Translations under genes and position numbers: made by a program
Part shown: positions 24,039-41,435 of the stretch, piece after piece
How the letters are laid out: each line of letters begins with the position of its first letter
How positions within the stretch are numbered: the stretch's first letter is position 1
NCBI RefSeq assembly: GCF_001540865.1
Contig: NC_033642.1
Span: 1,211,450 to 1,275,449, forward strand
Length of the DNA stretch: 64,000 nt
Reading direction: 5' to 3'
From: Ananas comosus
Lineage: Eukaryota > Streptophyta > Magnoliopsida > Poales > Bromeliaceae
Notes under the pieces: model-generated
Databases searched by the model: none
What the model was told of the DNA's origin: nothing
What the model saw: only the letters and a program-made list of their open reading frames with translations

Positions 24039-25313
24039 ATCAATAGCAGAAATTTTGAACTTCTTTTGTTTTTTTTTTTTAAAAAAAAGCTATTAAGATG
24101 ATCTATTTGATGATCATATTTAACTGTTGTTATGAGTAGATTGAGAGGACTTTAACATGATTATTATGCCCTCTTACTATAATTGCTTTTACTAAGTTAT
24201 CATCAAATGATTGAATAAACTCAGCATTATGTGCTGTTATTTTTATGCCTACAAATTTATTTGAAATTTTTCTTATTGTGGATTGGAATTAATAATGCAT
24301 GTTATGGTGTGTGGTTTGCAATGATGATGGGTTGAATTGTATGAAAATCCCCTCAATTATATAGGCTATTTCAGAAGTACCCAACCAACTTTAGATATTT
24401 ATTGAGCCGTGCACAAGCGATTTGACTCCAGCTTGTATTTGGTTCATTAAGATTTTGATAGCCGAACATAAGCGAGTTGATTCCAGCTTGTTTCTGGCTT
24501 ATTAAGATTTCGAGCTGAAAAATTTAGCTTGTGTTCGGCTTGTGTATTAACGAGCTGAATACGAGCCGAACATTAGTTGGCTCACAAACAATAAGTTAAA
24601 AGGATTAGAAAGGATACATATGGAAAATAAATTTATGAGATTGTACCCATCAAGNTTCAGGCCAAACACGAAAAAAATTTTTCCTTTTTTTTTTTTTTTT
24701 TGTGTATAGCAATTTAGACATGTGGTTATGAATGTTGTCAATCTTTTTCCAACTCTTTCCAACAATCTTGTGTGGGTTGGTTGAGATGGGACGGATCCGT
24801 TTTGTCGGTTTCCCTCCGGATACCAAACAACTCCGCCAACAACTACCCCTACCTACCATCCACCACTACCTCTTGATATATAAAATTTAGTTGCCTCAAA
24901 TAAAGTTAAATTCATATATTTTAATTTATTTTTGATGATAAAATATTATAACTAATGATTCATATTACGAAATGTATATTCTAAAAATTAAAACATGTAT
25001 TTTTTTTGACTTTATTTATCCTTTAATGAAAATAATAATTGGAAGTTGATTAAATGTTAATTAAAAATAAAAAGAGGCTACTTTTAAAATAATCTATTTG
25101 TTAAGAGTTCTCTAAACACTTTTCACCAAGTTTCTTTTTTAAAAGACTCAAGTAAACTATTGTTTTTTTTTTATCAATTTTAATATTATTGAACTATTTT
25201 TTTTTCCCCAATCTGTATATTGGTATTAATAGATTTATAATTTTAGAAAGAACAGGACAACTTATTAATACACATAGTTAGTACAAAAAAAGTAAAATAA
25301 GCCTTCAATATAG
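24039..25313. other. Intergenic between the HAD gene and a Mutator-like element
   Basis: It begins with the 3' region of the phosphatase gene. 24395-24600 is a degraded member of the GAGCCGAACACGAGC (hAT-like) family, with alternating AGCCGAACA and GAGCTGAA blocks. A single N sits at 24655 without a visible flanking repeat. The remainder is AT-rich and no gene is seen. Confidence 0.6.
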
Positions 25314-25322
25314 CTTCCCTTT

Positions 25323-25902
25323 GGGCTTTTTTTGCAAATAGCCCCTTGATAAATTTTTTTTTTTAAATTGACCCTGTCAAAATTTTATTTATAAAAATGG
25401 CCATGGCCCCGCCACGCAAGCGCCACGTCAGCGCCACGCGGGCGGGGCTGGACCATGTGTTTAAGTTGAACACGGTGAACCATTCACCGTGTTCAATACA
25501 AGGTTTTTGTATTGGACACGGTGAATGATTCACCGTGTCCAATACAAATACCTCCAACTTAGCCAAAAATGACTAAGTTGTGGGTGTTTGTATTGGACAC
25601 GGTGAATCATTCACCGTGTTCAATTATTTGTATTGGACACGGTGAATGATTCACCGCGTCCAATACAAATACCTCGCACTTAACCATTTTGTATTGGACA
25701 CTGTGAACCATTCACCGTGTCCAATACAAAAACCTTGTATTGAACACGGTGAATGGTTCACCGTGTTCAACTTAAACACATGGCCCAGCCCCGCCCGCGT
25801 GGCGCTGACGTGGTGGGACCAGGGCCATTTTTGCAAATAAATTTTTGATAGGGCCAATTTAAAAAAAAAAATTAGTCAGGGGGCTATTTGCAAAAAAAGC
25901 CC
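25323..25902. mobile_element. Mutator-like element with six internal palindromes
   Basis: The ends read GGGCTTTTTTTGCAAATAGC on the left and the same, reversed, on the right. A perfect 9-bp CTTCCCTTT duplication lies at 25314-25322 and 25903-25911. The interior holds six near-perfect 31-bp palindromes built on GACACGGTGAA...TTCACCGTGTC. They lie at 25466-25496, 25512-25542, 25593-25623, 25633-25663, 25694-25724 and 25740-25770. The whole 580-bp element is also roughly palindromic about its centre, with GC-rich GCCACGTCAGCGCCACG arms. No transposase is present. Confidence 0.9.
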
Positions 25903-26102
25903 CTTCCCTTTTAATATTTTTATTAAGTTGTTTTAATTATCTTTTTATGTCATTTCTATGTCTATGTATCTTCATTTTTTTTATCTCAGCATATATCAAA
26001 TTTGCAACTCTATGATTCTATTATGTTGCTTATAGATAACTTTATCTATAAATTTATTTTTACAAATTTATTTTTATATTTTTACAAAGTTTTATAACTA
26101 TA

Positions 26103-26253
26103 TGTTGGAATAATAATCCAAACTTAATTAAAAGTTTAGTTATCTTCTTCCTCTTTCAATATCTTTTCTCTATATTATTTTGTTCTATTTTAGATCTTAA
26201 GTTATATAATCGGCATCGGCACAAATACTAGTTCTAATAAGTGGTATCAGAGC
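26103..26253 (+). mobile_element. LTR end with tRNA-Met primer-binding site (retrotransposon remnant)
   Basis: A TGTTGGAATAATAATCC start and a TAGTTCTAATA end at 26239 frame a 137-bp LTR-like block. It is followed after a 2-base AG spacer by TGGTATCAGAGC (26242-26253), the plant primer-binding site complementary to initiator tRNA-Met. The same TTCTAATA terminus closes the copia-like solo LTR at 61351-61780. No polyprotein follows; a Mutator-like element sits 100 bp downstream. Confidence 0.6.
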
Positions 26254-26354
26254 AAATCACGCTTCCAATACTATATTCAACTATAATTCTCAATAGTTGG
26301 ATTTGTTTGAGATAATGACAAAGTGCGAAAGAAAAATTAATGTAATATTTTTTA

Positions 26355-26694
26355 GGAAAAACTTCAAAAACACCCCTTGTGGATTCGCATTTTCTCACTT
26401 AGTACCCTGTGGTTTAAAGTGTATCAATTTGATGCCTTGTGGTTTCATTTTTTCTCTTTTTATTATCAATTTCACTATTTTTTTTCTTAAATTAGTGATA
26501 AAGTTAAAATTAAAGGGTACTAAAGTGAATATTCAATAAGCCTAAGTGGGTATCTGATATTTTTTTTGTATATAATTTAACAAAATATTAACGAAAAAGC
26601 TACCGAAAAGATAAAAATGAAATCATATGGTATTAAATTGATACACTTTAAATTACAGGGTGCGAAACATCGGGTTTTTTTTAAAAGTTTTCCC
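26355..26694. mobile_element. Mutator-like MITE, 9-bp TSD TATTTTTTA
   Basis: The inverted ends are GGAAAAACTT on the left and, reversed, GGGAAAACTT on the right, with further inverted pairing of the internal CCTGTGGTTTAAAGTGTATC block. Perfect 9-bp TATTTTTTA flanks lie at 26346-26354 and 26695-26703. The length is 340 bp and it is non-coding. Confidence 0.85.
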
Positions 26695-26703
26695 TATTTT
26701 TTA

Positions 26704-27130
26704 TAGGGAGAAAAATAGCTGAGACAAAAGCTAAAGTGCAAGGAAACTTTTATGATGGAGCTAAAAAGATGTGCCTCAACTTTGACTAAGTGTGAGAAAG
26801 GGAGAAAAAGAAATAGTCAAAGGAGAGCTGCAGTAGGCATGAGAGGAATCTCCATTTCCACCAACCACCATTATATGCCTTTTCATCTCTAATTTCCCTT
26901 CTTCTTCTTCATCTTCTTCTTCTTATTATTATTACTATTATTATTACTATTGTTATTCCCAACTTATTCTATTTATTCTCTTCTTATTCACCCAATTTGA
27001 TCAAACATCAAACACCACATCCTCTTGGATTCAAGAGAAAGAGAGGAGCAAACACAATTTTTTTTTGGTATCATCATCATCATCACATATTGATTGATTA
27101 GTGTGTGTTTGTGTGTTTCTAAAGCAAGCT
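26704..27130 (+). promoter_or_regulatory. Upstream region and leader of HAD phosphatase copy 2
   Basis: AT-rich sequence with a CTTCTTCTT and TTATTATTACTA microsatellite at about 26895-26960 and a CATCATCAT run near 27073. It leads into the short first exon at 27131. No clear TATA box could be singled out. Confidence 0.4.
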
Positions 27131-29418
27131 ATGGAAAGGTATGGAGCATCTCTTCTTGTCCAAACATATCTCTCTTTTTTTTATTTTTTTTTATTTTAAG
27201 CATGCAACTTAAGAATAGAGAACAAGAGCCATTTAATTTGATTGGGTTTTTGTTTGGGATTGTTGCAGGATTTACTTCTTCTTTTTTTTTTACCTTATTT
27301 TATGTTCCTGAATGAGGTGTAAACTTTTGAATCATGGGCCTTTTTTTTTCTTTTTTTGTTTTGAGAAATTCAAGTCACTAATTGATGGAGTAGGTTTATG
27401 AGATTAGTAATGAATGATGTGATATACAAAAAAAATTGGGTATGGGATGTTAGAGTGAGAAAAAGACTCTTTGGTGGAATAGCTTCCATAGAGTAAGTCT
27501 AAAAAATCTTTGGTTGGTGGAGTTTGTATTATTTGTAGGGCTAAATTTAAATTTTTGGTCCGCCAAACTATGAGACGCGTGACATTTTGGTCATCAAACT
27601 TTAATTTGTTGTGATTTCTGGCTCGATTGCTTAGTTGACGAACTTCTCCGAAGTAACGTGGCATCTTAATCATTATCGCGTCATCAATCGCAAAACTATT
27701 GTATTACTGTTATATTAGTGATACATCAAATATTCAGTCAATTAAATTGAGCTGCGGCACTTGATTGTGACAATTCAAAAAGTTCGAAACTGAAATTACG
27801 ACAAATCGAAGCTCGGTTTTTCACAATCTTTCTCTTCCAAATGCTTCCCTACAATCTACATGGAGTTAAAATTACAAACTCTTAGGCTTTCACTTCCCCT
27901 TAGCATTCATTTAGTTGTATCAGTGACATATTTGTAATATGCAATTGACAATTAAATTCACAAATTTGTTCATTTGTGCAGCAGAAACCATCCTTTTTTT
28001 TTCTTTTCTTTTCTGTTTTCTTTTCAAAACACTGATTGCAGAAACCTGAATTTCACTGCAGTTCTCTCTCCAAACTTGCTCCTCTAGAAGCAGTTCTGTT
28101 CGACATCGACGGAACCCTCTGTGATTCTGATCCTTTTCACTACTACGCTTACCGCGAACTGCTTCAGCAGGTATATGTTTTTACAGCAAAACATGAGGAT
28201 CTGATCAGCAAACATCATGTCAGTAGTGCCTTTTCAATCTGAAGTTTTATATCCTTCGCAGATTGGTTTCAACGATGGAATTCCGATAACCGAAGAATTC
28301 GGCATCAAGAACATAGCTGGGAAGTCGAACGAAGACGTCGGTCGCGTCCTTTTTCCTGATTCGGATCAAGAGAAGATCACGAAATTCTTCGAAGAGAAAG
28401 AAGCTATGTTCTGCAAGTAAATCTTCTTGTCGCTTTGATTAGATCACTTTTGTTGCTGCAACTTTTAAATGCGAGTTTTTGAGTGAAATACGTACCGATG
28501 ATTGCGTAGTGAATTGCAGAGAATAAAAAGATTACTTTTTGAGATCGTATTTTTGAGATTGAAAAGTTGTGTTTGTGTGTGTGTGTGTGTGTGTGTTTTG
28601 AACCAACAGATTGGCATCTGAGCAGCTGAAGGGAGTAAATGGTTTGCAGAAACTGTGTAAATGGATCGGCGACCGAGGGCTGAAGCGAGCTGCGGTTACG
28701 AACGCGCCGCGACCGAATGCAGAGCTGATGATTTCGATTCTAGGCTTGACCGATTTCTTCCAGGTCGTGATTACCGGCGACGAGTGCGATCGAGCCAAAC
28801 CATTTCCAGATCCTTATCTGAGGGCTCTCAAGGAGCTTGACGCGTCTCCGGACCACTCCCTTGTTTTCGAGGTTGCTCCTTTTTTCCCTCACTTTAATTG
28901 CTATATAATGCAAATTTGATCTTGATTTTTGTTTGTGTCGGATCATTGGCGTTACAACCAATTCACTTAAAAGCGTACAGACACAACGCTTATTGCTTTC
29001 GATTGTAACTCGGTCCAATCAGCATCCTGCCATTTCGAACATGACTCAGTCCAACCTGACCTTTAAGCCAATAATCTCTCCTAGTACCTGCACAAATTTG
29101 TAGCATGTGGGAATAGAATCCGTGATCTCTGACTGTGATACCTCGAGCTTTTGGAGTAGTAGTAGTAATCTCTTTAAGATGATTTTGAATCAAATGGTAG
29201 CGAACTCTCTTTGTGTTTTGTAGGACTCCGTGACCGGAATAAAAGCCGGTGTGGCCGCGGGGATGCCCGTGGTCGCGGTGGTGTTGAGAGGCCGCGAGAA
29301 GTCGCTAACCGACGCAGGCGCAACGATTCTGATAAAGGATTATGAAGATCAAAAGCTCTGGAATGCACTTGAGCAGCTTGAAAGAAGTGTGGAAGCTGAA
29401 ACTAAAACTGAGAAATAG
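27131..29418 (+). CDS. SGPP: HAD-family phosphatase, SGPP-like, copy 2
   Basis: Tandem paralogue of the gene at 20856, 242 residues. Exons: 27131-27138, 28062-28170, 28262-28416, 28610-28871, 29224-29418 (729 nt, in frame). Exons 2, 3 and 4 have exactly the same lengths as in copy 1 (109, 155 and 262 nt) and the same intron phases. Motifs: I, LFDIDGTLCDSD with Asp17 and Asp19; II, AAVTNAP; III, the lysine in CDRAKPFPDPY; IV, FEDSVTGIKAG. The proposed first exon has only 8 coding bases (ATG GAA AG) and joins exon 2 as MESSLSKLAPLEAV. It is the least certain part and would need transcript support. Intron 3 has a (GT)n run and intron 4 a degraded solo LTR. The C-terminus diverges from copy 1 (VEAETKTEK). 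Confidence 0.88.
28936..29073. mobile_element. Degraded solo LTR in intron 4 of HAD phosphatase copy 2
   Basis: It carries the TGTCGGATCATTGGC start, the CACTTAAAAGCGTACAGACA and CATTTCGAACATGACTC blocks and the TTTAAGCCAA end of the family seen at 53156-53393. It is shorter (about 138 bp) because part of the repeated middle is missing. No clean target-site duplication remains. Confidence 0.6.
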
Positions 29419-30337
29419 ATGAGATGGTTATATATATATATATATATATACTACTCTTCATTTATCAAGAATAAAAAAGAAAAGCAATTGCAATTTAGTT
29501 TTTTCTTCTTTTTTTTTTTTATTGTTTTGTTTCCATAAAAAAGTGAGATTTATGAGGCAATTGTTGTGTAAACCTAACTCAAAATTATCTTTTAATTAAT
29601 TGAATAAAGCTTTTGGATTGTCTCAAGTATGTGTGTGTGTACCTTTCCAAGCTACCATTAATTCTTTTTGGTAGCCCTAAATTCTAATTCAAAATAATAA
29701 TTTTTTTTACATGAAACTCAAATAAAACCCCTTTTTTTTGGCTTTTTGCATAAAAAAACCCACCAATTTTACATCTTTTTTGGCAAAAATCAACCACTTT
29801 TTAAATTTTTTTTTTTATAAACTAATCAAAATACCGTTATTTTTTTCTCTCCTTTTTTTCTCCTGTTCGTTTTTCTCCGCACAATTCGTCTCCCTCCTAC
29901 TCGTCGTTTCATCACAATTTCGGATATGCAAGTAGGCCCAAAAGCATTAAAATTTAAGATAAACACTAAATACTAATTCATCACTATTGATATAAACACC
30001 GAATACAGTGTTAACACAAAAGATTATGAACAAGTAGTATAAGGTTTAATGAAACCTTAGAACCAATGATTCTACAATAATACATCAAAAAAGGAAAAGA
30101 AAAAAGAAAGAAAAAAAAAATAGCATCTTTTTGGTATCAGTATCAGTATAAATAAATGTGGAATACGCATGATTTTGATCCCGGTTTCAGCGAAAAAATA
30201 TGTTGTTACTGCAACGGTCGGCCTTCGGGTGATAAACAAAACCGCCTTTTGAAAAGATGATAGTTGTATGGCGCAGGGAGAGCTCTTCCATCTCGTGTTC
30301 TGAGGTTACTGGTGTCATCGACAAGTGAATCGTATTC
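29419..30337. other. Intergenic between HAD phosphatase copy 2 and CDC48C
   Basis: Convergent 3' flanks. It has an (AT)n run at about 29430-29450 and T-rich stretches at 29500-29820. The reading frames here lack any family resemblance. 30187-30337 is the likely 3' untranslated part of the CDC48C gene. Confidence 0.55.
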
Positions 30338-36990
<6,653 letters not shown>

Positions 36991-37333
36991 CTCCCTCTCG
37001 CGCGCCCCCTAGGGTTTATCGAATGAAAATAAAAAGCGCAAAAGCCCTAAACCCGGTTCAATAAACCATACCAATTCAACAACCCTTCCGGTTCAGAACC
37101 GGTTCAACCGGACCCGGTCGACTCGGTCAACGCTCCCTGGTCAAACGCGCTAATACTACTCTATCACCCCTTACTTTAATCCACGCCATAAACTTTTAAC
37201 CTCCTCTCCCTATATAATAAAGCACACGACTTACCTCTCATTTACTATCCGCAACTAAATTTTTACTTCTTATTTTTTCAGATTAAAAAAAAGGAAATAT
37301 TTCCTGCAGCTTTCTCTGTCTAAGTGAAAAAAA
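36991..37333. promoter_or_regulatory. Divergent promoter between CDC48C and the six-cysteine peptide gene
   Basis: Only 343 bp separate the two start codons. A TATA-like TATATAATAA at 37211-37220 lies about 115 bp before the ATG at 37334 and faces the peptide gene. The CDC48C side has no TATA but has an AAACCCTAA-type box just upstream of its ATG (read on the minus strand, CCCTAGGGGGCGCG then CCCTAAACCCGG on the plus strand at 37009-37053). Shared control is an inference. Confidence 0.55.
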
Positions 37334-37543
37334 ATGGCTGAAACCAAGATGGCTGTGGTTGCTCTCATCCTCACCTGCATGCTGATCGCGTCGACGGTGC
37401 CGACCGTCACCGCAGAATGCTTTGAGGACTGTTACAACCGCTGCTCGAACGGAAAGGAGCTGGCGTCGTGCGGCACCATGTGCGCGACCGCCTGCGTCGT
37501 GCCCGTGTTCCCGGGATCTACTGCAAATGCGAAAGGAGACTGA
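37334..37543 (+). CDS. Secreted six-cysteine peptide, Ole e 6 / thionin-like family
   Basis: A 69-residue precursor. Residues 1-27 are a signal peptide (hydrophobic VVALILTCMLIASTV, cleavage likely after TVTA). The mature part has six cysteines spaced C-x3-C-x3-C-x8-C-x3-C-x3-C (ECFEDCYNRCSNG ... SCGTMCATAC), the double CxxxCxxxC pattern of pollen allergen Ole e 6 and related thionin-like proteins. Two short antiparallel helices held by disulfides would be expected. Its role is unknown: such peptides are expressed in pollen or in defence. A single exon is assumed; the tail after the last cysteine (VVPVFPGSTANAKGD) is low in family signal and a downstream intron cannot be excluded. Confidence 0.75.
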   Translation: MAETKMAVVALILTCMLIASTVPTVTAECFEDCYNRCSNGKELASCGTMCATACVVPVFPGSTANAKGD

Positions 37544-37914
37544 TTCAACCCTCAATAGGAGACAAAACTTTTTTGGTTTGCAAATAAACAAAAGCTAGTC
37601 ATGTTTCGCGCGCTATCGAACGCATTTTGTGTTATTTCTCTATCCGTCGAAATTACTATGATGTTGTGTTGTCTCATTTTATAGTGTTGTTTGTGTTTCT
37701 ATGTTATATTGATGGTGCTATTACGATTTAAAAAAGAAAACGTTGCATGCGTTTTGTTTTTTCGGAGATATTTATAGTGTATTTCAATATCCTCGATGAA
37801 TTATATGATGTTACCTTATGATGGTGAGGACTCTATAATTCGATATTGGTCAACATGTGGATTGTAAGCGCTAGGAAAGGAGCATTCATCGTATAGCAAC
37901 ACTGTGTTGAATTA

Positions 37915-38107
37915 ACTGGGTCAGCATCCTGTCTTGTGTCGAGAGGTCATGTTGGGCCGAGTCATATTCAAAGTGGCGTGAGGCTGGTTAGACCGAGTCA
38001 TAATTGAGATTCATGGGCGTTGTATCTATACCCTTTAAGTTAATTGATTAGGTATTTCTAACAGCTCGAGTTTTTCGGATTAATAGTTAGCGCAAACAAT
38101 CTGACAC
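37915..38107. mobile_element. Short solo LTR, same family as 53156 (inverted)
   Basis: Starts TGTTGAATTAACTGGGTCAG and ends CAAACAATCTGACA. Flanks are CACTG (37910-37914) and CACTA (38108-38112), four of five bases matching. The interior has the TCATGTTGGGCCGAGTC and GTGGCGTGAGGCTGG blocks of the family. It lies just downstream of the six-cysteine peptide gene. Confidence 0.7.
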
Positions 38108-38468
38108 ACTAATTATGAGATGTGATTTAATTCAATTCATCTGAACGTTGGGATTCTTACCGTTAGATCTATTGTGGACTGCAACCTCACTCAACGTATT
38201 GAGTTCAACTCAACTTAATTTATTAGTTTTCTGAACATATTATCATGAAACAGAAAGTTGAACCTACTTGAGCAAACAGTACAGCTATTAAAGTTTATAA
38301 AATATTCAATATCTTACGGAGGTGAATAACTCGAATAAGAAAAAAAAAAAATTTAAAACATGTCAGAGAATATACGGTTCAAAATATTTTATAGTTGAGA
38401 AATTTCAATGGAGCGAAAAAAAATAGCACAACTTTTTTTTTTTTTTAACCTATTCCATATGTTTTGCT
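38108..38468. other. Intergenic, AT-rich
   Basis: No gene or defined element seen; poly-A and poly-T runs only. Confidence 0.5.
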
Positions 38469-39001
38469 AAATTTAAAAAGAAAAAAAAAAGAAAGAGGAA
38501 TGTATGCAAAGGTGAAAATGCACATAGAACCCCTCAACTATAACTCATTTTAAATAAAGCTCCCTCAATTTTACTTCTCTCTAATTGTCACCCATTTACT
38601 ATTTTTTTTTTTCAAATTAAACAATCTTATTCAATGAACCTAGAACTTTACTAAATTTATCGGATACCTTTCAAACTTACATTTTAAATCCTTTGTTGCC
38701 AGATAATCAAATTTTGTGAAAAACTAACATTCTTNAAATTTAAAAAGAAAAAAAAAAGAAAGAGGAATGTATGCAAAGGTGAAAATGCACATAGAACCCC
38801 TCAACTATAACTCATTTTAAATAAAGCTCCCATAATTTTACTTCTCTCTAATTGTCACCCATTTACTATTTTTTTTTTTCAAATTAAACAATCTTAGTCA
38901 ATTGAACTAGAACTTTTACTAAATTTATCGATAACTTTTCAAACTTACATTTTAATCACTTTGTTGCAGATAATCAAATTTTGTGAAAAACTAACATTCT
39001 T
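38469..39001. repeat. 266-bp direct repeat around a single N (probable assembly join) in a MITE-like sequence
   Basis: 38469-38734 and 38736-39001 are nearly the same, with scattered single-base and indel differences, and are separated only by N at 38735. Both carry GGTGAAAATGCACATAGAAC and CCCCTCAACTATA, the terminal motif of the element at 46034-47003. The differences could be low-quality contig ends or a real diverged duplicate. Confidence 0.7.
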
Positions 39002-39783
39002 ATTTTTTAAAAAATAAATTCGATAAACAAAATTATTAATTTGTCATGAAATTTGAAAAATAAAATTTTTAAAAAGGCTAGTTTTTTTTTTAAAACCAAA
39101 CAAACGTAAAGCTGAAACAAAAATTTTCATAAAAATTTTTTCTTGCTTTTCCGACTAACCAAACACCCAATAAGGCAACTCGACATCTCTTCTCTGTGGA
39201 GTACTCTTTTCATCTAAAAAATATATAGGACAATAATAATAATAATAATAATAATTATTATTATTATTATTATTATTCTATTTTTTTTTTATTAACCGGC
39301 GAATTTTTCACTTCAGTACATGTATTGAAGTTTGGAGTGCCAATACTCCATAAAAATTCCAGTAGGAAACGTTCGGATTATGTAGAACTCCGCTTGAGTA
39401 GCAGTGCTGATTGCCGCGTATCGATATCTGAGATGTTGTATTGATACTTCTCGAGATGTTTTTGCTACGGAAACTTTCGAGTTTTGCAGAACTCCGAGAA
39501 TGTAACAATACTAAATGAGGGAGTAACGGTACTCAAGTTCAAGTACTAGCACTCACCTGTACGTAGGCAGTATATCGAGGAAAGGTATTGCTCCAACTAT
39601 ATATTAATACCTCTCGCTCGCTCTCCCTCATATCTCTTTGACACAAGAGATCACTCTCTTCCTCTCCTCCGTCTTCCTCCTCCTCTCCCTCTCCACTATT
39701 TGTCGTCATTCAGATTCTACTCTTATCTATTTATGAACATCTTGTTTGGCCATTTAAATTTTTAAAATTTATTTCATTTTAAT
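39002..39783. other. Intergenic with AAT/ATT palindromic microsatellite
   Basis: An (AAT)n run at 39232-39254 is followed directly by (ATT)n to 39277, forming a self-complementary hairpin. Pyrimidine-rich sequence lies at 39605-39700. No gene is seen. Confidence 0.6.
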
Positions 39784-40242
39784 TGCAACGACCCAACCCG
39801 CTAGCAACAATAACTCGTTGGGCCAAATCACCGGCCCAAAATGCTTAAACCTAGTTATTATTATTAGCGTGGAGGCCTCATATAAACTGATTATATGATC
39901 CCTGTTTAGACTCTAACGAGTCCAACCAGATCACTGACAGATCAGGACCATTACCAGGCGATGTGAGATTCTAGAGATGGCTCCTACGGGTTCAAGAGGT
40001 GGCTCCCACCAAACCCATTGGTGTAGCACTTTATCCCGTATAGCACTTAGTTCTCACACTTCCGGCTGGTATTCAGCTCTGATACCAATTCCAACGACCC
40101 GACCCGCTAGCAACAATAACTCGTTGAGCCAAACCACCGGCCCAAAATGCTTAAGCCTAATTATTATTATTAGCGTGGAGGCCTCATATAAACTGATCAG
40201 AATCAGTATTCCATCCGATGTGGGACTATTGGGGGCGTTACA
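39784..40242 (-). mobile_element. Complete TRIM retrotransposon (miniature LTR element)
   Basis: Read on the minus strand it starts TGTAACGCCCCCAATAGTCC, has a 5' LTR of about 150 bp, then the primer-binding site TGGTATCAGAGC (plus-strand 40076-40087), a short non-coding middle and a second related LTR ending in GGGTCGTTGCA. A perfect 5-bp TTAAT duplication flanks it (39779-39783 and 40243-40247). The LTRs share the CCCGCTAGCAACAATAACTC and AGCGTGGAGGCCTCATATAA blocks but the second lacks part of one end. There is no coding capacity. Total length is 459 bp. Confidence 0.85.
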
Positions 40243-41435
40243 TTAATAAGATACAAATTCATTCATCTCATTTAGAGCTGATTTAATCTATTCGGGACAA
40301 AATGAAATTAAAATGAGTTCCAAATCATCTATTTGGGAATTCATTTCAATTATAAATATGTATGTACAAGTATGTACATGCATAGTTATGTATGTGTCTC
40401 AATATCTTATACAAAGAACAAAGTTACTATTTGTATATAAGGATTAACACGAATGTATGTACAAGTATATACATAGTTATGTTTATGTACCAATATTTAA
40501 TACAAAGCTACCACTTAATACACCAAGTTAATTCCAAAAATCAACTTGATAAATAAAAAAAAAATTAAGCAACCAATAAATTGTGCAAGCTATCTTTAAA
40601 AATTTAAATATTCAAATCGATAAACAAATTTGAAAATTTCGATATGGTTTGATTTGATCGATTTTCCACTCCATTGGTTTGATTTTGGTATTGATTTTCT
40701 CAAACCAAATTAGATTGATTTCACTTCAATTTATGTTGTAACCTGAACCAAACTAAACCACTCGGTCCACGCTCATCCCGTATTATTTTTCTGATGTTCA
40801 TTTCTTTGACAGAATTATAATAATAATATATGGATGCTAAGTCAATAATTTTTGATAAAAAAATTTGGCGTCAAAACATTGAAAAGACGTGAGAATTTTT
40901 TTCGAAAATAAAAATTTTCGCGAAAATTTGTTGTTTCAATTTCATGTTTGTTTGGTTCTAAGAAAAACAAGCTTTTATGGAAATTTTTTTTTGATATTTT
41001 ATAAAAAATTATGTTTTCATTTCCTAAAACAAAAATCTAAAAAACGAAATATAGTATATCATGAAATATGATTTTTTTTTTCAATATGCTTATTTTCCTT
41101 CAAATCAAATAGACAAAAAAAATTAAAATTTTTTTTTGTACTTTTTGAAAAATCAAACAGTCCCTAAAAGAATATTTATTATTAAAATAAACTTTGATTT
41201 TAAATGGTAAGCTTAATCCTTGTCCTTAGCACATAAGTGGGTTGAAAAAGTAACTTATAACTAAATCATTTTTTAATCAGTAAAATTAATGAACAAAAAA
41301 TGGGCCAAATGTGGTAAATATAAAAATTTATGAGGGGCATTTTATTTTTAAAGGAATATAATAACATAAAGTAAAACTTCAATATAAGTTAATCTAAAAC
41401 CTTTTTTTTCTCTTTTTTTTTTTTTTTTTGATAAA
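40243..41435. other. Intergenic, AT-rich
   Basis: Homopolymer-rich sequence with no supported gene. Short open frames here are composed almost entirely of AAA and TTT codons. Confidence 0.5.

Noticed and set aside
25466..25770. Regularly spaced 31-bp repeats that look like a CRISPR array
   Set aside because: They are palindromes inside a plant Mutator-like element with TIRs and a 9-bp TSD; no cas genes, and the setting is a eukaryotic nuclear genome.
26240..26253. TGGTATCAGAGC taken as part of a tRNA gene
   Set aside because: Only the primer-binding 12-mer complementary to the tRNA 3' end is present, next to an LTR end; no cloverleaf can be drawn. The same applies at 40076-40087.
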